From assembly GCA_020351895.1 (NCBI GenBank), contig CP070672.1:633526-654597 (forward strand): 21,072 nt of DNA. The letters are read 5' to 3'. Below, in pieces: positions 5,628-14,243 of the stretch. Source of the stretch: Thermoplasmata archaeon (GTDB taxonomy: Archaea > Thermoplasmatota > Thermoplasmata > GCA-020350865). The position numbers and the translations under genes were made by a program. Under the pieces are notes generated by a model, which was given only the letters and a program-made list of their open reading frames with translations, made no database searches and was not told where the DNA came from. Every line of letters begins with the position of its first letter. Within the stretch, counting starts at the first letter, position 1.

Positions 5628-6728
5628 TAACTTAACCAGTTCGTTATGATTTCCCTGGTTTATGTAATTGGTATTAACAACTACGTCCAAGATTTGTATT
5701 CCAAGATTCTCTTTCTTAAAAATCTGAATAGATTCCTTAGCTAGAAGAAACGAAATGGGGTCATTGTTGAAACTTATTGAGTCCAATACGAACTTTTCAC
5801 TGATTTTCTTTATTTCTTTGATAAGCTTTGCATCGTGCACTATATTCATAATATCGGTTAAGTCGGGATCATCCGGATTGATTTCGTCCAAAAGCGAGAG
5901 AAAAGGTCTATTATCCTCCATTATAATAGTTGCTTTCGATTCCATGAATCTCGCGATCTTCAGGTTAAGGATAAATAAACTTTTCATGTCAGCCGCCTCA
6001 AAATCCAGTTTTTTGATGAACTTAGATGCAACTGCAGATACGGCTTCTTCCTGCTTGTTTGTGATGTTGCCACCCTCTATGGAGTAACTCTCCACATCAC
6101 CTGCTCCAAGGTCTTTAAAATCTTCAAAGGCCCTTTTCTTCTCCTCTTCATGTTCACCCAGTGGGGATATAACGATCACATGATTTTTATCTTCGTCTTC
6201 AGGGATAATAGAGGTGACTACGAATCCCCTTTCACTAGTATAAGGTTCACCGATTTCCTTGGTTATAGTCTCCATCTCCATTGCTGTGCTTTCATCATCC
6301 CCTTCCACTAGTCCTTCGAGGAATTTCTTCGCTACATCGGGATTGGATATTACAGTTTCCATCATCTCTCTCATCCCTTTATATACATCTTCTGTCTCAA
6401 CCTCCAATATCTCCTCTAGCAAAAGAGCACCACAATCGCTACATTCTTCCTCATCTGCGTAGACCGTTCCTTTGCAGAAGGGGCATTTGAACTTCTCGGT
6501 TGGGACTTCCTCTTCCTTTAAGCTCAAGAATTGGGAGAGTATTTTGTAATTGAGGATATCTACCAATCCTTTTTCCTTTGCCTCATCATCCAATGTGAAT
6601 TCCAGAAATTCACGAAGATGCTTAAATCCAGTATTGTACAATTCTGTTGCCTTTTCGATGGTAACATCAGGTATGCAAGTGAACTCTATTATAGCCCGTT
6701 CCTTTTCTTTGATTTTCACAATATCCAA
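5610..6728 (-). CDS. Helix-hairpin-helix-like, zinc-ribbon protein of unknown function (372 aa)
   Basis: The product is soluble and acidic. Residues 14-68 look like a helix-hairpin-helix-type domain (IPDVTIEKATELYNTGFKHL, then ILNYKILSQFL). A zinc ribbon follows with C82, C85, C96 and C99 (CPFC and CSDCG). The middle (about 105-220) is acidic with a short beta-like segment FVVTSIIPEDEDKNHVIVI (169-187). The C-terminal ~140 residues are helical, without a motif I know. The long frame opens at TTG 6728; a GTG three codons in (6719) is an alternative, and a TATA-like box on the minus strand (6741-6750) would place the transcript start almost at that GTG, suggesting leaderless translation. The HhH plus zinc ribbon combination recurs in the 1360-residue protein downstream. 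The function is unknown; nucleic-acid binding is an inference. Confidence 0.8.
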   Translation of the reverse strand: MDIVKIKEKERAIIEFTCIPDVTIEKATELYNTGFKHLREFLEFTLDDEAKEKGLVDILNYKILSQFLSLKEEEVPTEKFKCPFCKGTVYADEEECSDCGALLLEEILEVETEDVYKGMREMMETVISNPDVAKKFLEGLVEGDDESTAMEMETITKEIGEPYTSERGFVVTSIIPEDEDKNHVIVISPLGEHEEEKKRAFEDFKDLGAGDVESYSIEGGNITNKQEEAVSAVASKFIKKLDFEAADMKSLFILNLKIARFMESKATIIMEDNRPFLSLLDEINPDDPDLTDIMNIVHDAKLIKEIKKISEKFVLDSISFNNDPISFLLAKESIQIFKKENLGIQILDVVVNTNYINQGNHNELVKLLLEWK

Positions 6729-7048
6729 GCCTTAAAAACAGTATATCTTTTCGAGATAAAAAACTAACGGTTTTTGTAAAGGGGGTATCAGTAAGCACGA
6801 GATTTGTTGATTTCGAATCCTCATTTACCTTTGCTACGACACATTTTTTTAGGGGATGAGATACCGCTATTTTTCATCAAATATCGGATTTTGTTCGAGA
6901 TTATTTAACTTTAGACAATGATTAACATATAGTTTTACCAAAACTTAAATATATACCCAGACCATTTATTACCATATACATCTGGGTAGGAACTATCCAC
7001 AATATCTCCTAATACTGATTCGCAATTCTGGAGGGGGGAATCGATACC
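6729..7048. other. Divergent intergenic region
   Basis: The region carries the promoters of the 372-residue gene (minus) and of the 1817-residue surface protein (plus). Apart from the TATA boxes and the inverted repeat listed separately, I see no gene. A TTCGAATCC string at 6812-6820 recalls a tRNA T-loop, but it has no matching stem. Confidence 0.5.
6944..6988 (+). promoter_or_regulatory. TATA box and operator-like inverted repeat before the large surface protein
   Basis: CTTAAATATATA (6944-6955) is a good TATA box with a predicted start near 6975. It is directly followed by the 8-bp inverted repeat TACCCAGA/TCTGGGTA (6954-6961 and 6981-6988, 19-bp spacer), which brackets the expected transcription start. 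The 5' leader would be about 70 nt and ends in the G-rich ribosome-binding site GGAGGGGGG (7030-7038). Confidence 0.5.
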
Positions 7049-10000
7049 ATGTGGGCTAGTAAACACAATAGAAATCATGACTCTATCAATAGAATTCTTT
7101 CTGTGATCATGGCAATTTTCTTACTCTTTGGAGGATTGTTTTCCTTTATTTCTCTCTTTGTTCCAGAGAGCCTACCGAATGCTGGAGGTACAATCAGGAA
7201 CATCTTTTTTGACGATATGGAGGCAGGAGGACATGCAAATCAAGGCAATTGGACCACATTTGACATCATCGCCATGATGCCCCCACAACAAAGTGCCAGT
7301 AGATGGGAGTTAGGAGTACCTGCACCACCCCCTGATGCCTATTCTCCCACAAATTGCTGGGGTACGGAGTTATCAGGAGCGTATGCGACACCCACTGAAT
7401 ATCTGTTAATCACACCCATAATCGATTTGACCTCAGAGGCGATAAAAAGCGCGCAACTATCTTTTTGGCATATCTATTCATTTGCCTCCGGAGATGGTGG
7501 TTGGGTTGAGATAAATTCTAGTAGCACATTCAGAGGTGATTTAATACATCCTAATGGTGGTTATACCGGGTTAGTAAATTCAATAATGGGAGCTAATCCA
7601 GGCTATAATGGAACCATAATGTCTTGGAATCCCGCAAGTTTTGATATCTCGGCCTATATAGGCCGAACATTCCAGATAGGATTCCGCTTCTGTGGTCTTA
7701 TGGGGGATATGTTTTCTCGGGGTTGGTATATCGACGATGTGAAAATAGATGTTGAATGGCTGGACAGCCCGTTAATCGGTCCAGACCAAACAGGTATAGG
7801 ACTTGCAGGCGAGACCCTATCCTATACACTCAACATAGTCAATTATAATCTGGTTCCCGATTATATCGACATTCATTACATAGATACCGAGGGTTGGAAT
7901 GTCCAGGTACTCAACGCCACCAAACTGCAACCCTTGGAGGATAACGGTGGAATATTTGGCTTGCCAGATGTTTTTCTCTATCCCGAGGAATCCATAGATA
8001 TCGTGGTGAACATAACCATTCCTTTGGGGGTCATTGAATGGGATGTTTCAGATTTTACTACCATTTACGCAACATCATTTAACAATTCCAACTATGATAC
8101 CGCCGAGCTTGTTACTAAAACGCCCTTTCCTGACGTTGGTGTGGTTTCCTTAAATATGCCATCAATAGGGGGTGTCGGCAACACCGTTGTGGTTGATGCG
8201 GTAGTAAAGAACCATGGTGATTGGACCGTGAGCTTCGATGTTGAAGGAGTGATTTCGGCAATGTTGATCAACCCGCCATCCACAATGGAGCCATCGATAC
8301 AAATGATCTCAGATCTTGCTCCAGGGGAAACCGCAAATCTACAATGGACCTTTATCCCAACAGTTGCCTGTGATTACACTTTCACTGTAACATCTTTACT
8401 TGATATCGATCAAGTAATATCCAATAACAGATCCTCGAAAACCATATCTATTAAAGACATGTTGTGGGTGGACGATATGGAGACTGGGGGCGATGCCGCC
8501 AGCGGGTTGTGGGCAAGTTTTGAAACCAGCGGTTACAGCTTCCCCACCCAATGGGAGCTGGGAACCCTATTTGGGCTTGTGGGTCCTAGGTCAGCTCCTT
8601 CGCCAATAAACTGCTGGGGTACGGATCTGGACTCTACCTACCTGGAGGATACCGATTGTTACCTATTCACTCCCGCTCCTTCTGCATTTGATCTAAGAGG
8701 ATATTCCGAGATTAAATTGATCTTTAATCATTGGTGGCAAATCCAGGATACACCAGCCGGCGATAATGGTTATATAGTATATTCATACGATTCCGATCCG
8801 ATTTCCATACCTAGTATACAGGGCCCGGTCACTCAGTATATAGGTGTTTCTCCTGGATGGGAAAGCGAAGAGCTTGATATGAGCTTTTTAGCAGGTCAGC
8901 CTTATGTCAGGTTTGGCTGGCAACTTCTTGAAGATATCGGGGGCAATAAATTCGAACCAAACCAATGGCCAGGCTGGTATCTCGACGATGTTATGGTCTG
9001 GGCCATGTATGCCAGACCCATGTTGATAATCACCGAGGTGGTGGATAGCGGAGGCGATGAATATATCGAGGTCTATAATGCAGGAACCCTTCCTGCCGAT
9101 GTTTCTGATTATGACATAACCTTGGATTGGGGTTCCTCATATCTTACCTCAGGAACCTGGAATGTCGGGATATTACCCCCAAACGGACATGCCTATTACA
9201 GAATCCCGGCTGGTATTGATGATCTTGAGGATCAGGGTGATACAATAAGCATTGTGAATACCTCTTCTTCTGAGGGATTGATAAACGACCAAATTTCATA
9301 CGGTCAAAAGGGGACTGTACCTGATCCCATTCCCGGGGAGAGCGTATCAAGGTATTGGAATATCACTAAGTATGATGATACATGGGCAAGAGACCCAACC
9401 CCAACAGTTGGCTCGCAAAATGACGGACCCGGCCAAGTTGCCACAAAATATGTAGTACTAAACGAGGTTTTCTTCAATCCAATTTCCCCCTCTGATGCAT
9501 TCATTGAGGTTATGTATGTTGGAGATGAAAACGATCCTGATGTGGATGTTGATGGTTGGATATTAGTGGTAGGTGATTCTGTATTCCCCATACCTCCTGG
9601 CGCATACAGCACGCAACTGAATTATGCAAATCCTTTCTATGTGATAAATGCCAGCATGATACCAGGATTATTCGGCACAGTAGATGTGAATGGGGATAAT
9701 GTTTACCTATACACGGATTCAAGACTGTTTGTGGATGAAGTCGGGTGGAGCAACCCACATGATCCTGATACCTCGATGTCACGATATCCCGACGGATTTG
9801 GAGTACCCCTTCATGGGAAGCCATTTGGTTTGATGGGATATGATGACCAAAGCTCTATTTCTGCGGGATGGGTTTTCAATCGGCCTCCAACCATACCTCA
9901 CATCCTGGCATTCCCCGATCAAACTAAATGGAATTTCCCAGGAGAATATGTCAAGTTCAATCTGACAATAAGAAATCTTCAAGGAGAGGGAGATCTCATA

Positions 10001-12502
10001 GAGATTATAGGAACCAGCACCGCTGGTTGGCTAATTGAGATTTACGATGCACAGGGTATTATCCTGCTTTCGGACAGCGACTTGGATGGCAGTCCCGACA
10101 TATGGGTCAATGGCAATGAGGCTCTCAATATATCGGTTTGGATCTACATCCCGGAAGATTTTCCCATACCCGATGAAGATGATATTACCATTTATATTCA
10201 ATCTGATAATGATGTATTTGTGGGAGATTTTGCATTCCTCAATGTGAAGGTCTATCCGCATCTTGAGCCTTTAAAATCCATAGCCCCGTCTTCCATATAT
10301 GTGGAAGGAACAGGATACGGGGAACAGGCAACAATAACCCTGGAGGTTACGGGTGCGGGCCTTGCCATACCTGGCCAAAGATCCAATGCTGCGGACATTG
10401 TTTTTGTCATCGATGATACGGGTTCCATGGGGGATGTGATTGACGAGCTTAAACAAGCAGTAAACGAATTGGTTGATAGACTGGAGGAAAATATTTCGAG
10501 CCTACGCCTTGGATTGGTGAGTTTCAAGGACTTCCCTGAAATCGATATCGATCAGGACCTAACCTTTGATATGGATGCTTTCAAAAGCGCATTAAATGCC
10601 CTGGAGGCAATCGGTGGTGCTGATGGGCAAGAGGATGCAGATTATGCCCTTGAAACAGCAGCCAACCTTTCCTGGAGGACTGATACCAATGTCACAAAGA
10701 TCATGATTCTTATTACTGATTACGATACCCATGACAACCTGCACCTCACCAATGTAGCAAAATGGGCATACGAAAAAAAAGGTATCCACACAAATACCAT
10801 TGGAATCCCCCATATATTTGGATCACCTCCTGGATATTATGTGCTCCCCGAGGCTGAGTATTGGCTTAAAAGAACTGCCGAGAACGGCAGCGGATATTAC
10901 CGAGAATATGGATTAATGGATGACCTTGTTGACATAATCCTCAACGGAATAATGATGATAGTGCCAACGGTGGATCTTGCAGGGGAAGACCCTGATATAA
11001 CTGACTCTAATCCCATGATAACAGACGTTCTCCCACCTTATATTTCCTATGTCCCTGGCACTTTCTCTATCCCACCTGATAATATCTATGTGAACAGCGA
11101 AAACCGAACCATTCTCCAATGGAATGTCTCGCGCCTTCGAATAGGAGATATTTGGAGAACTTCGTTTAGGATCACGTCATCCGAATTGGGATTGGTGGAT
11201 ACCAATGAATATTTCCTTTCAATAATAGATTATACCCGTTGGGATAACAGCTCCAAAACAAACCTGTTTCCCAGAACCCAAATCTTTGTAAAGTTACCTG
11301 ATCCTCTTCCTCCAAAGCTATTTATAGATATTGTGGACGATTCTGGTGTTCCAAATGGCAAGGGAGACAATATTTTACTATACTGGATACCACCATCCTC
11401 TCCGAAAATAGAATATTATCTTATATACCGATCAGATGATCAGAGGAGTTTCGACTTCACTACACCATGGTTGCGAACCGATGTTTCCGATGACAATGGG
11501 GTTATTCCTCTTCGCACAACCTGGAATGACACAAGGGCAGCTAAGATCGGCGATTTGAATTACAGCCAAGAGGTGTATTATACAATAAGAGCCGTGAACG
11601 TTCTCGGTGAGATGAGCAGCACCAGCAGAACTGTTGGAAAATGGACAAAGACATTCCCTCAAGGAGTCTCCACATTTTCCCTCCCACTAAAATCCTTAGA
11701 GGCCATGAATAATACCACAGACTATTATCTAAATGATATGACCGCAAGATACATCAAATGGATGGACCCTGCAGAGCACATTTGGATGAAACATGGAGAT
11801 GGTGGGGTAAATGATTCACATATGGTGTTAGGAAGGGGCTATGAATGTGCATTCGATTCGCCAACTACCTACACATTCTTGGGTATTCCGGGTGCCATGA
11901 TCAGCTATGATGACGACAGCGGATTTTTTGGATTTGACAAAGCCAATGAAGCAAAGAGCCTTGCATTATCTGTTGAGGCAAACGGAGATGTGAGATTGAC
12001 CTGGGAGGAGCCGGGTGGTATGGATTCTGGAGATTTATATGAGGTGTACTATTCGAATAAAAGGGATGGTTTCTTCGGAATACTAAATGTTGATTACTTC
12101 CCAGCCTGCGCCCCTGTTTACTATGGAAACAATACCGCCACTCATATAAATGCCCAAGCCAACAACCCTGGGACTCAGCTTTACTACATTGTGGTGCCTT
12201 TCAATTCAACAGGTGTAAGGGGTTCAAGCACTTATAGCATGGGAATTTGGATGGAGGGATTCCAATCTCAATATGATTCTATAGGTATACCATTGAAATT
12301 GAGCAGTTACCCCACAGTGGACTGGTACTGTGACAACATTCCTGATACCGTGGGAATCAATTATTATATTGAGGGAGAGCAAAGATGGTGTTGGCATTCC
12401 ACAAGAATGCCAGAAGGAGCCTATGATCCTCAAATGGTGATGGGGGAGGGTTATCAGATATCCACCACAAGTGCTACGAAATTCATATACGTAGGGGTGT
12501 AG
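7049..12502 (+). CDS. Giant multidomain secreted surface protein (1817 aa) with VWA, lamin-tail and fibronectin-like domains
   Basis: Residues 16-38 form a signal peptide or membrane anchor. Visible domains in order: anchor-J/MAM-like jelly roll (51-236; FFDDMEAGG, WELG, NCWGT, WYIDDV); NEW3-like (240-350); CARDB-like (360-467); a second anchor-J/MAM-like domain (471-653; same motifs, WYLDDV); lamin-tail domains at 657-790 and 800-945; NEW3-like (955-1070) with a DxDxDG calcium-type loop at 1009-1017; a VWA domain (1114-1300) with MIDAS motif D1122-x-T-G-S1126 and ILITDYD (1220-1226); a DUF11-like stretch (1308-1395); and fibronectin-like domains at 1423-1530 and 1633-1730, each followed by a related ~83-residue module (1533-1615 and 1735-1817; PLK, MVLGRGY/MVMGEGY). 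There are many N-x-S/T sequons. No C-terminal membrane segment exists. A role in adhesion or the cell envelope is inferred; no protease or glycosidase domain is seen. Confidence 0.88.
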   Translation: MWASKHNRNHDSINRILSVIMAIFLLFGGLFSFISLFVPESLPNAGGTIRNIFFDDMEAGGHANQGNWTTFDIIAMMPPQQSASRWELGVPAPPPDAYSPTNCWGTELSGAYATPTEYLLITPIIDLTSEAIKSAQLSFWHIYSFASGDGGWVEINSSSTFRGDLIHPNGGYTGLVNSIMGANPGYNGTIMSWNPASFDISAYIGRTFQIGFRFCGLMGDMFSRGWYIDDVKIDVEWLDSPLIGPDQTGIGLAGETLSYTLNIVNYNLVPDYIDIHYIDTEGWNVQVLNATKLQPLEDNGGIFGLPDVFLYPEESIDIVVNITIPLGVIEWDVSDFTTIYATSFNNSNYDTAELVTKTPFPDVGVVSLNMPSIGGVGNTVVVDAVVKNHGDWTVSFDVEGVISAMLINPPSTMEPSIQMISDLAPGETANLQWTFIPTVACDYTFTVTSLLDIDQVISNNRSSKTISIKDMLWVDDMETGGDAASGLWASFETSGYSFPTQWELGTLFGLVGPRSAPSPINCWGTDLDSTYLEDTDCYLFTPAPSAFDLRGYSEIKLIFNHWWQIQDTPAGDNGYIVYSYDSDPISIPSIQGPVTQYIGVSPGWESEELDMSFLAGQPYVRFGWQLLEDIGGNKFEPNQWPGWYLDDVMVWAMYARPMLIITEVVDSGGDEYIEVYNAGTLPADVSDYDITLDWGSSYLTSGTWNVGILPPNGHAYYRIPAGIDDLEDQGDTISIVNTSSSEGLINDQISYGQKGTVPDPIPGESVSRYWNITKYDDTWARDPTPTVGSQNDGPGQVATKYVVLNEVFFNPISPSDAFIEVMYVGDENDPDVDVDGWILVVGDSVFPIPPGAYSTQLNYANPFYVINASMIPGLFGTVDVNGDNVYLYTDSRLFVDEVGWSNPHDPDTSMSRYPDGFGVPLHGKPFGLMGYDDQSSISAGWVFNRPPTIPHILAFPDQTKWNFPGEYVKFNLTIRNLQGEGDLIEIIGTSTAGWLIEIYDAQGIILLSDSDLDGSPDIWVNGNEALNISVWIYIPEDFPIPDEDDITIYIQSDNDVFVGDFAFLNVKVYPHLEPLKSIAPSSIYVEGTGYGEQATITLEVTGAGLAIPGQRSNAADIVFVIDDTGSMGDVIDELKQAVNELVDRLEENISSLRLGLVSFKDFPEIDIDQDLTFDMDAFKSALNALEAIGGADGQEDADYALETAANLSWRTDTNVTKIMILITDYDTHDNLHLTNVAKWAYEKKGIHTNTIGIPHIFGSPPGYYVLPEAEYWLKRTAENGSGYYREYGLMDDLVDIILNGIMMIVPTVDLAGEDPDITDSNPMITDVLPPYISYVPGTFSIPPDNIYVNSENRTILQWNVSRLRIGDIWRTSFRITSSELGLVDTNEYFLSIIDYTRWDNSSKTNLFPRTQIFVKLPDPLPPKLFIDIVDDSGVPNGKGDNILLYWIPPSSPKIEYYLIYRSDDQRSFDFTTPWLRTDVSDDNGVIPLRTTWNDTRAAKIGDLNYSQEVYYTIRAVNVLGEMSSTSRTVGKWTKTFPQGVSTFSLPLKSLEAMNNTTDYYLNDMTARYIKWMDPAEHIWMKHGDGGVNDSHMVLGRGYECAFDSPTTYTFLGIPGAMISYDDDSGFFGFDKANEAKSLALSVEANGDVRLTWEEPGGMDSGDLYEVYYSNKRDGFFGILNVDYFPACAPVYYGNNTATHINAQANNPGTQLYYIVVPFNSTGVRGSSTYSMGIWMEGFQSQYDSIGIPLKLSSYPTVDWYCDNIPDTVGINYYIEGEQRWCWHSTRMPEGAYDPQMVMGEGYQISTTSATKFIYVGV

Positions 12503-12527
12503 AATCAAGGGCGTACCCCCTGTTTTT
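12493..12527 (+). terminator. Terminator of the large surface protein gene
   Basis: AGGGGT (12493-12498, within the final codons) can pair with ACCCCCT (12515-12521), allowing one bulged C, followed by GTTTTT. An alternative short stem is GGG-CGTA-CCC. It lies across the stop codon and is followed by a second T-run near 12534. Confidence 0.45.
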
Positions 12528-12635
12528 ACCCCATTTTAGCATATTAAGAGAGTGAGTTCAAATCTGTGTTAATCTCATATGTCAAGTAACATATCGAGCC
12601 TTGGTACAATTTAATAATCCGATTTTTATCTCGTA

Positions 12636-12650
12636 AAATTATTATATAGT
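12636..12650 (+). promoter_or_regulatory. Promoter of the TPR/GTPase operon
   Basis: AAATTATTATATAGT, containing ATTATATA at 12641-12648, lies about 36 bp before the ATG at 12681. A start near 12670 would give a very short leader; the GGTGAGG ribosome-binding site is at 12667-12673. This is the only clear promoter before the four-gene run. Confidence 0.5.
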
Positions 12651-12680
12651 GACAATACGTTACATAGGTGAGGCAGTCTC

Positions 12681-14243
12681 ATGGCCTGCTTAAAGTGCGG
12701 TAAGAGCACCGAGCGAGAGGTATATATCTGTAAAAGGTGTGTTGAAGAGGCGAATTCCCAATTTCACCTGGGCAGGAGCACGGTAGTTTGCCCTTCGATT
12801 CTCAATTATCCGGATTTGAGCGGAGCCACCTTATTAAGTGTGGAGGAGGATATAAATCTCGATGCTCTGAACCTTCTTGGTGATATTGCAGAGGATGCGC
12901 ATTATATTGATGCATTATCCACCCAGGTGGAGGATGCCACTGAGGATGATGGTAACAACCTTTTAAAGAAATTTTCCAGAATATTGGCCAATTGCGGACT
13001 TCATCATGATATCGAAGAAAGTCCGCCGCCACTTTTATCCCAGGGTGATTTGGTGCTGGCTGAAGGTGTGCTAAAAGGAGCAGTCAATTTGGAGAGCAAA
13101 TTTCCAAGCCTGTCTGATGCTGAGCTTTATCTCCTTACGGGGAGTTTGTACTACAATCTCAGTACGGCTAACAGCGGAGTTATTCCCATTACAAAGAGGG
13201 AAGACCATTTGGAAAAGGCTGCGGAATATTTCGACAAGGCATTGAGCATAGACCAAGGCTCAATTTCTGCCTGGAAGAACAAGGCCAAGGTCCTCCTTGA
13301 AAAAGGGGAGAACAGCGAAGCAATCGAATGTCTTAACTGGATACTTGAAAACCTCGAACTTCCTGGGGATGATCTCAGTGTTTTGCTTAATAAGGGAATT
13401 GCATTATTGAACTCACAAAATTACGAAGAGGCTTCAAACTGCTTTAATGAGATACTTGATAAGGATCCAGCAAACGTCGAAGCTTGGCGGAAAAAAGGAG
13501 ATATTTTCGCAGAGACAGACAGGTGGGGAGGTGCGATTCAGTGCTATAACGAGGCTGTCAAACATGATCCGAGCAGAGACGATATTTGGATAGCAATCAG
13601 TAAAATCTATATCAGCCATGAGAAATATAAAGAGGCCTCTAATTGCCTTGATGAAGTATTGAGGACTAATATCTGGAGTCATGAAGCATGGTATCTTCAG
13701 GGGGTTGTTTTTTCAAAGATTGGCAGGTGGGGTGCCGCAGTACAGTGTTTGAACAAGGCCCTGAGTATAAATCCCTCCCATATTGAGGCCTGGAAAGCAA
13801 AAGGAGATCTTCTTGCAGGTAGCAATCGATATGATGATGCCCTGGATTGTTACGAAAGAGCCTTGAAGATACAACCCGATAATTTTGAGTTCATCGTTTC
13901 AATAGCAAGAGTCCTAAAATCCATGAAGAGGTACAATGATGCCCTTCAGATCTTTGGGAAAGCTTTGAAGGTCAAAGAAGATATTTCAGAAGCTTGGTAC
14001 GAAATGGGCGACATACTTCAAGAGACTGGGAAGGTATACAAGGCTCTAAAGAGTTTTGATCATGCCCTTAAAATCGATCCATCAATGATAGAGGCTTATT
14101 ATAAGAAAGGACTGACTTTGGAGAAGCTCAGAAGGTATAAGGAAGCACTTCAATGCTACGATAAAGCCTTGGAATTGGATCCAAACTTCGAGAAGGCTTT
14201 GAGGGCTAAGAATGATTGTCTGCTTAAAATGAAGGATAGATGA
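12681..14243 (+). CDS. Zinc-ribbon TPR-repeat scaffold protein (520 aa)
   Basis: The N-terminus carries a small zinc-binding knuckle (C3, C6, C17, C20: CLKC and CKRC), followed by an acidic helical region (about 45-150). From about 163 to 516 come nine to ten tandem tetratricopeptide repeats with the family pattern (AW-KG at the start of helix A, YDDALDCYERAL in helix B, DP at the turn); the last ones, such as RRYKEALQCYDKALELDPN, are near consensus. TPR arrays are protein-binding solenoids. The ATG at 12681 has GGTGAGG 7 nt upstream. The stop overlaps the next gene by 4 bp (ATGA), which implies translational coupling. The repeats resemble those of the next protein, so one may derive from the other or both bind a common partner. 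No enzyme activity is seen. Confidence 0.88.
   Translation: MACLKCGKSTEREVYICKRCVEEANSQFHLGRSTVVCPSILNYPDLSGATLLSVEEDINLDALNLLGDIAEDAHYIDALSTQVEDATEDDGNNLLKKFSRILANCGLHHDIEESPPPLLSQGDLVLAEGVLKGAVNLESKFPSLSDAELYLLTGSLYYNLSTANSGVIPITKREDHLEKAAEYFDKALSIDQGSISAWKNKAKVLLEKGENSEAIECLNWILENLELPGDDLSVLLNKGIALLNSQNYEEASNCFNEILDKDPANVEAWRKKGDIFAETDRWGGAIQCYNEAVKHDPSRDDIWIAISKIYISHEKYKEASNCLDEVLRTNIWSHEAWYLQGVVFSKIGRWGAAVQCLNKALSINPSHIEAWKAKGDLLAGSNRYDDALDCYERALKIQPDNFEFIVSIARVLKSMKRYNDALQIFGKALKVKEDISEAWYEMGDILQETGKVYKALKSFDHALKIDPSMIEAYYKKGLTLEKLRRYKEALQCYDKALELDPNFEKALRAKNDCLLKMKDR

Noticed and set aside
6811..6820. TTTCGAATCC string resembling a tRNA T-loop
   Set aside because: The flanking bases do not form a T-stem, and no acceptor, D or anticodon arm is found upstream.
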